NCBI RefSeq assembly: GCF_001623525.1
Contig: NZ_CP015225.1
Coordinates: 6,646,501-6,710,500, forward strand
Length of the DNA stretch: 64,000 bases
Direction of reading: 5' to 3'
Origin: Pseudomonas fluorescens
GTDB taxonomy: Bacteria; Pseudomonadota; Gammaproteobacteria; Pseudomonadales; Pseudomonadaceae
How positions within the stretch are numbered: the stretch's first letter is position 1; each line of letters starts with the position of its first letter. The position numbers and the translations under genes were made by a program. Below, one piece after another: positions 59,369 to 64,000 of the stretch. The notes under the pieces were generated by a model. It saw only the letters and a program-made list of their open reading frames with translations, searched no databases and was not told the DNA's origin.

Positions 59369-59617
59369 GGATGCATCATCTGCCAGGTAGGCTGCCAACC
59401 GCAAAGAAGGCGGCGAGGTTGAGCCCTCAGCATAGGCTTCGTGCCGCGAGGCGTGAAGCGCTGAAAGGACGGGGTGCGGCGGCGGACGGTAGCGTGTCGA
59501 CGTGTTGTACGCATGTCATGAATGTATCGGCTTCGACACAAAGGCCGGTATCGTCCATGCTGCTGGGGGACGATGATATTTACCGATCATCGGGTCCCGC
59601 ACGGGCGCTCGTTCCGC

Positions 59618-59623
59618 TACAAT
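59618..59623 (+). promoter_or_regulatory. Possible -10 element of pyrF
   Basis: TACAAT, 34 nt upstream of the pyrF start; no convincing -35. The 289-nt gap to the divergent regulator holds no gene. Confidence 0.35.
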
Positions 59624-59657
59624 GCGCGCCGATTTCGACTTGCCTGAGAGCCCGCTC

Positions 59658-60356
59658 ATGTCCGCCTGCCAGACGCCCATTATCGTCGCCCTGGATTTCC
59701 CCTCCCGTGACGCCGCCCTGAAGCTGGCCGACCAGTTGGACCCCAAGCTATGCCGGGTCAAAGTCGGCAAGGAACTGTTCACCAGTTGTGCTTCGGAAAT
59801 TGTCGGGACCCTGCGCGACAAGGGTTTCGAAGTGTTCCTGGACCTGAAGTTCCACGATATTCCCAACACCACCGCCATGGCCGTCAAGGCCGCTGCGGAG
59901 ATGGGCGTGTGGATGGTCAACGTGCACTGCTCCGGTGGCCTGCGCATGATGGCGGCCTGCCGTGAAGTGCTGGATCAGCGCAGCGGCCCGAAACCGTTGC
60001 TGATCGGCGTGACCGTGCTGACCAGCATGGAGCGCGAGGATCTGGCCGGGATCGGCCTGGACGTCGAGCCTCAGGAGCAGGTGCTGCGGTTGGCGGCGCT
60101 GGCGCAGAAGGCCGGCCTGGACGGTCTGGTCTGTTCGGCCCTGGAGGCCAGCGCCCTGAAAGCGGCTCACCCGTCGCTGCAATTGGTGACCCCGGGGATT
60201 CGTCCGGCGGGCAGCGCCCAGGACGACCAGCGTCGCATCCTGACTCCGCGCCAGGCGCTGGACGCCGGTTCCGATTACCTGGTAATCGGCCGTCCGATCA
60301 GCCAGGCCGCCGACCCAGCTCAGGCGCTGGCGGCGGTCGTGGCCGAATTGGCCTGA
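59658..60356 (+). CDS. pyrF: Orotidine 5'-phosphate decarboxylase
   Basis: A 232-residue TIM barrel that converts OMP to UMP in pyrimidine synthesis. The catalytic tetrad segment [13 protein letters not shown] (Lys-Asp-x-Asp) and the start [10 protein letters not shown] are diagnostic. GVTVLTS and [17 protein letters not shown] give the phosphate-binding loops. The ATG at 59658 has TGAGAG upstream. A type-B palindrome follows. Confidence 0.97.
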   Translation: MSACQTPIIVALDFPSRDAALKLADQLDPKLCRVKVGKELFTSCASEIVGTLRDKGFEVFLDLKFHDIPNTTAMAVKAAAEMGVWMVNVHCSGGLRMMAACREVLDQRSGPKPLLIGVTVLTSMEREDLAGIGLDVEPQEQVLRLAALAQKAGLDGLVCSALEASALKAAHPSLQLVTPGIRPAGSAQDDQRRILTPRQALDAGSDYLVIGRPISQAADPAQALAAVVAELA

Positions 60357-60377
60357 CCTGACACCGAAGATCCCTAA

Positions 60378-60401
60378 TGTGGGAGCGAGCTCGCTCCCAC
60401 A
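60378..60401. repeat. Perfect 24-bp palindrome (REP type B)
   Basis: TGTGGGAGCGAG / CTCGCTCCCACA without a loop. It lies between the convergent pyrF and MDR oxidoreductase genes. Confidence 0.85.
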
Positions 60402-60412
60402 GTTGTTTTGTG

Positions 60413-61417
60413 TCAGACCTTCAATACCAACTTCCCGAAGTTCTCCCCACTGAACAATTTGGTCAGTGTCTCGGGGAATGTCTCCAGACCTTCGACAATG
60501 TCCTCCTTGCTCTTGAGCTGTCCCTTGGCCATCCAGCCGGCCATTTCCTGTCCAGCGGCGGCGAACTGCGCGGCGTAGTCCATGACCACGAAACCTTCCA
60601 TGCGCGCCCGGTTGACCAGCAGTGACAGGTAGTTGGCTGGGCCCTTCACCGCGTCCTTGTTGTTGTACTGGCTGATGGCGCCGCAGATCACCACGCGGGC
60701 CTTGAGGTTCAAGCGGCTGAGCACGGCATCCAGGATGTCGCCCCCGACGTTGTCGAAATACACATCCACGCCCTTGGGGCATTCGCGCTTGAGGCCGGCA
60801 TGAACGTCTTCGTTCTTGTAGTCGATGGCGCCGTCGAAACCCAGTTCATCGACGAGGAACTTGCATTTATCGGCCCCGCCGGCGATGCCCACCACGCGAC
60901 AGCCTTTGATTTTGGCGATCTGCCCGGCGATGCTGCCCACCGCACCAGCGGCGCCTGAGAGCACCACGGTCTCGCCCGCCTTGGGCGCGCCGACGTCCAG
61001 CAGGGCGAAATAGGCAGTCATGCCCGTCATGCCCAGTGCGGACAAATAACGTGGCAGCGGTGCCAGTTTCGGGTCGACCTTGTAGAAACCTCTTGGCTCG
61101 CCGAGGAAATAATCCTGCACCCCCAACGCACCGTTTACGTAGTCCCCGACCGCGAACCCCGGGTTGTTCGAGGCAATTACCTGGCCGACACCCAATGCCC
61201 GCATCACCTCGCCGATGCCGACCGGCGGGATATAGGACTTGCCCTCGTTCATCCAGCCGCGCATGGCTGGGTCCAGGGACAGGTATTCGTTTTTCACCAG
61301 GATCTGGCCGGCTGCCGGTTCGCCGACCGGTACTTGCTGATAGGTGAAAGTCTCGCGGGTCGCCGCGCCTACCGGGCGTTTGGCGAGCAGGAACTGGCGA
61401 TTGGTCTGGGCAGTCAT
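60413..61417 (-). CDS. NADP-dependent MDR oxidoreductase (CurA-like)
   Basis: A 334-residue zinc-free medium-chain dehydrogenase/reductase. It starts MTAQTNRQFLLAKRPVG and contains YLSLDPAMRGWM and the cofactor motif LSGAAGAVGSIAGQIAKIKG. CurA-type members reduce double bonds of enones such as curcumin; the native substrate is unknown. The ATG at 61417 is chosen over an in-frame GTG at 61426. Confidence 0.9.
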   Translation of the reverse strand: MTAQTNRQFLLAKRPVGAATRETFTYQQVPVGEPAAGQILVKNEYLSLDPAMRGWMNEGKSYIPPVGIGEVMRALGVGQVIASNNPGFAVGDYVNGALGVQDYFLGEPRGFYKVDPKLAPLPRYLSALGMTGMTAYFALLDVGAPKAGETVVLSGAAGAVGSIAGQIAKIKGCRVVGIAGGADKCKFLVDELGFDGAIDYKNEDVHAGLKRECPKGVDVYFDNVGGDILDAVLSRLNLKARVVICGAISQYNNKDAVKGPANYLSLLVNRARMEGFVVMDYAAQFAAAGQEMAGWMAKGQLKSKEDIVEGLETFPETLTKLFSGENFGKLVLKV

Positions 61418-61643
61418 GGCGGGCACTCAAGATGAATGAAGCCTTGTTGATAGACCTTCGAAGCATTTGCCGCAAGGTTTGCTGATACAGCGAATGCAGT
61501 TCGATCCAACACAGTGATAGTTCGGCCTGGGGCCTTATCACTGGTGCCCATGAGTGCTCAACCGGCAGTTGGATAGTGCTGCCGTGTCCTCGGGACCTGT
61601 GGCTAGACTGGCGGCATCTCCCGCATTCTTCGAGGAACAGACA

Positions 61644-62405
61644 ATGAGCATGACGTTTTCCGGACAGGTCGCCGTGGTTACCGGCGCTGCCGCTGGCATC
61701 GGCCGGGCCACTGCCCTGGCGTTCGCGGCAGAGGGGCTGAAAGTGGTGGTGGCCGACCTCGACGTGGCGGGCGGCGAGGGGACGGTGCAGTCGATTCGTG
61801 ATGCGGGCGGCGAAGCGGTGTTCGTGCGCTGCAACGTGACGCTGGAAAACGACGTGCAGCAGCTGATGGACGAAGTGATCAAGACCTACGGTCGTCTTGA
61901 CTACGCCTTCAACAACGCCGGGATCGAGATCGAGAAGGGCAAGCTGGCCGACGGTACCCTCGATGAGTTCGACGCGATCATGGGGGTCAATGTGAAGGGC
62001 GTCTGGCTGTGCATGAAGTACCAGTTGCCATTGCTGCTGGCCCAGGGTGGCGGCGCGATCGTCAACACGGCCTCGGTGGCGGGCCTGGGTGCGGCGCCGA
62101 AGATGAGCATCTATGCAGCGTCCAAGCATGCCGTGATCGGCCTGACCAAATCGGCCGCCATCGAATACGCCAAGAAAAAAATCCGCGTGAATGCGGTCTG
62201 TCCGGCGGTGATCGACACCGACATGTTCCGTCGTGCCTATGAGGCGGACCCGAAAAAAGGCGAGTTCGCCAATGCCATGCACCCGGTGGGGCGTATCGGC
62301 AAAGTCGAGGAAATCGCCAGCGCCGTGCTGTATTTGTGCAGCGACGGCGCGGCCTTCACCACGGGCCATTCCCTGGCGGTGGACGGCGGCGTCACGGCGT
62401 TCTGA
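61644..62405 (+). CDS. Short-chain dehydrogenase/reductase (SDR)
   Basis: A 253-residue classical SDR. The cofactor motif is TGAAAGIG (residues 14-21), the core NNAG and the catalytic Tyr-x-x-x-Lys in IYAASKHA; the ending is SLAVDGGVTAF. The substrate is unknown. ATG 61644 has GAGGAA upstream. It is divergent from the MDR oxidoreductase and followed by a terminator. Confidence 0.93.
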   Translation: MSMTFSGQVAVVTGAAAGIGRATALAFAAEGLKVVVADLDVAGGEGTVQSIRDAGGEAVFVRCNVTLENDVQQLMDEVIKTYGRLDYAFNNAGIEIEKGKLADGTLDEFDAIMGVNVKGVWLCMKYQLPLLLAQGGGAIVNTASVAGLGAAPKMSIYAASKHAVIGLTKSAAIEYAKKKIRVNAVCPAVIDTDMFRRAYEADPKKGEFANAMHPVGRIGKVEEIASAVLYLCSDGAAFTTGHSLAVDGGVTAF

Positions 62406-62428
62406 GGACTTGCCCTTCGGCTTGTAGG

Positions 62429-62460
62429 ACGAAGCCCGCACTGGTTGCGGGCTTTTTCGT
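62429..62460 (+). terminator. Terminator after the SDR gene
   Basis: ACGAAGCCCGCA / TGCGGGCTTTTTCGT stem with a CTGGT loop. Confidence 0.85.
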
Positions 62461-62611
62461 GGGGCGCTCGAAAAAACCTCGGAACGGTCCTTCAATGTGT
62501 TTCAAAGGGTGAGAATCGACGGTTTTGGCGACGTTGTCGTACATCGTCCCGTTGCGGCCTGTGCTTAACTGTTTCCGGAAATAAAACAAATGCTTAGGAG
62601 CTTGGTTACTC

Positions 62612-64000
62612 ATGGAGTTGAGAATCGACCGACAGGCCCTGGTGCCTGTCGTGCAGCAAATCGTTGACGCGCTGACCGGCTGGATCCGACAGGATGCGGT
62701 ACAACCGGGAACTCGGCTGCCATCCGTCCGCCAACTGGCGCGGGAGAACCTGCTCAGCCAGTCCAGCGTCAATGAAGCCTGTGAACGCCTGGTCGCCCAA
62801 GGCCTGTTGGCGTCCCGCCATGGTTCCAGCTTTTTTGTCGCACCACCCCCGTCGCCCGGGCCCGAGCCCACTGATCAGAATCGACAGCAAGCCACGTTCA
62901 CCGACGGGGGCGACAGCTCGCAATGGGAGTTGAAGCTGGGGTGTGGCGGGCTACCCGAGAGCTGGCGTGAAAGCGATGACCTGGGCTATGCGATCCGCCA
63001 GGTCACTCGCACCGACATGGCGGGATTGTTCAACTACAGTACGTCGTTGGGGCTGCCTGCCCTGCGTGAGCAACTGTCCAGGCGCTTGAAACAATTCAAT
63101 ATCGAGGTCGATAAAGACCTGATCCTGACCACCACCGGGGCGACCCACGGGCTGGACCTGATCGTACGGACATTGTTGCCGCCGGGTTCCTGCGTGGTCG
63201 TGGAGAGCCCCGGCTATTCAAGCCTGTTCGACCTGCTCAGGTTGCACGACATCGACATGATCGAACTGCCCAGGACCCCGCGCGGCCCGGACGTCGATGC
63301 GCTGCAAGACCTGCTGGCGATGCACCGGCCCACTGCGCTATTCGTCAACAGCGCCTGCCATAACCCGACCGGCACCAGCCTGGCTCCGGCCGTCGCTCAA
63401 CGGCTGCTGCAATTGACGAAGGAGCACGGCGTACTGGTGATCGAAGACGATGCCTATGGCGATTTCCAGAGCGCGGCGCGGACCCGGCTAGCGGCATTGG
63501 ATCCTGAGGTGGTCTACGTGGGCAGCTTCTCGAAAACCCTGAGCAGTTCGTTGCGCGTCGGTTTCGTGGTGGCCGGGCCTTCCATCATCGCGCGCCTGAG
63601 CGAGGTCAAGGGCATTACCAGCATGGGGGGGATCGCGGTTCTGTGAGTCGGTCCTTGCCTGCCTCCTGGCCAATGGCGCCTATCGCAAGCTGGTCCAGCG
63701 CCAGCGGCAGCGTCTGGGTGCCGATATGGCGGCGCTGTTGCAGGTACTGGAAGACGCCGACTGGGAGGTCTTTGGCAAGCCGGCCGGGGGGGCTTTTCAT
63801 CTGGGCAAGACCGCCATTGTGTGACTACGCTGGAGTACAGCGCCTGGCCAGGCGTTTTGGCGTGCTGCTGTCTTCGCGTAGCGCATTCAGCCCTTCGGGT
63901 GCCGACAGTGACTGGCTACGGATCAACGTGGCGTATGCCCGTGACCCCAGGGCGCTGGCGTTCTTCCGGGCAGCGGCTCTGGATCGACCTCTAGTGTCCT
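62612..64000 (+). pseudogene. MocR/PdxR-type GntR regulator with aminotransferase domain, two frameshifts, cut by window end
   Basis: The N-terminal winged HTH (residues 1-75, with PGTRLPSVRQLARENLLSQSSV) is followed by a fold-type I aminotransferase domain with NSACHNPTGTSLAPA and the PLP-Lys segment VGSFSKTLSSSLRVGF. The first frame stops at 63646. Removing one G from the G7 run at 63625-63631 continues the protein (SRFCESVLACLLANGAYRKL). Removing one more from the G7 run at 63786-63792 continues it to the window edge (LFIWARPPLCDYAGVQRL…). MocR proteins regulate PLP, amino acid or amine genes. The right end lies outside the window. Confidence 0.8.

Overview
The window is chromosomal DNA of a Pseudomonas, most likely of the P. 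fluorescens group. Three things support this: high-GC codon use; the divergent gltA / sdhCDAB-sucAB-lpdG-sucCD cluster together with fabBA next to a BarA-like hybrid kinase and gpsA; and many intergenic REP/REPIN elements of the 'GTGGCGAGGGAGCTTGCTCC' and 'TGTGGGAGCGAGCTTGCTC' types. I see no rRNA, tRNA, CRISPR array, prophage or insertion sequence.

Layout. 1-5 kb: the tail of an unidentified gene, a small PLDc_N membrane protein, an MFS transporter, a lone sulfate-binding protein, a voltage-sensor K+ channel and a urea transporter. 5-12.4 kb: the glyoxylate carboligase operon on the minus strand (gcl-hyi-glxR-ttuD-pyk), divergent from a GlcG/HbpS-like gene, with two identical TTGTATACAA palindromes between them. 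12.5-16.4 kb: a broken TetR/RutR-like regulator, a DUF808 protein, and an MlaA-like protein with an overlapping alpha/beta hydrolase. 16.8-19.8 kb: betX and the acetate permease pair yjcH-actP. 20-33.2 kb: citrate synthase facing the succinate dehydrogenase / 2-oxoglutarate dehydrogenase / succinyl-CoA synthetase cluster. 33.6-42.9 kb: brnQ, a DUF599 protein, a small lipoprotein, two overlapping hotdog thioesterases, htpG, a dienelactone hydrolase, a pirin, an amidohydrolase and a DUF3859 protein. 43-50 kb: fabB-fabA, then a tight operon of TonB receptor, periplasmic binding protein and BarA-like hybrid kinase. 50-56.5 kb: gpsA, a DUF4389 protein, sixA, a thioesterase, two alpha/beta hydrolases, a 27-codon leader ORF coupled to a DUF4892 gene, and an AI-2E-family exporter. 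56.7-64 kb: an EF-hand protein, a two-component system, pyrF, an MDR oxidoreductase, an SDR and a MocR/aminotransferase regulator running off the end.

How the genes work together. The gcl operon turns glyoxylate (for example from ureide/purine breakdown) into tartronate semialdehyde, glycerate, 2-phosphoglycerate and pyruvate. The urea transporter directly downstream and the RutR-like regulator nearby fit a purine/ureide theme. BetX and ActP feed betaine and acetate towards the TCA genes that follow.

The most striking anomaly is a set of five single-base indels, each in or beside a run of G (C on the coding strand). They break four genes: the GlcG-like gene, the TetR gene, a sensor kinase and the MocR gene (twice). 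All three G7 runs I noticed lie at such a break. This points to homopolymer sequencing error, or otherwise to real tract-length mutation. The most interesting possible signalling system is the TonB receptor / binding protein / hybrid kinase operon at 45-50 kb.
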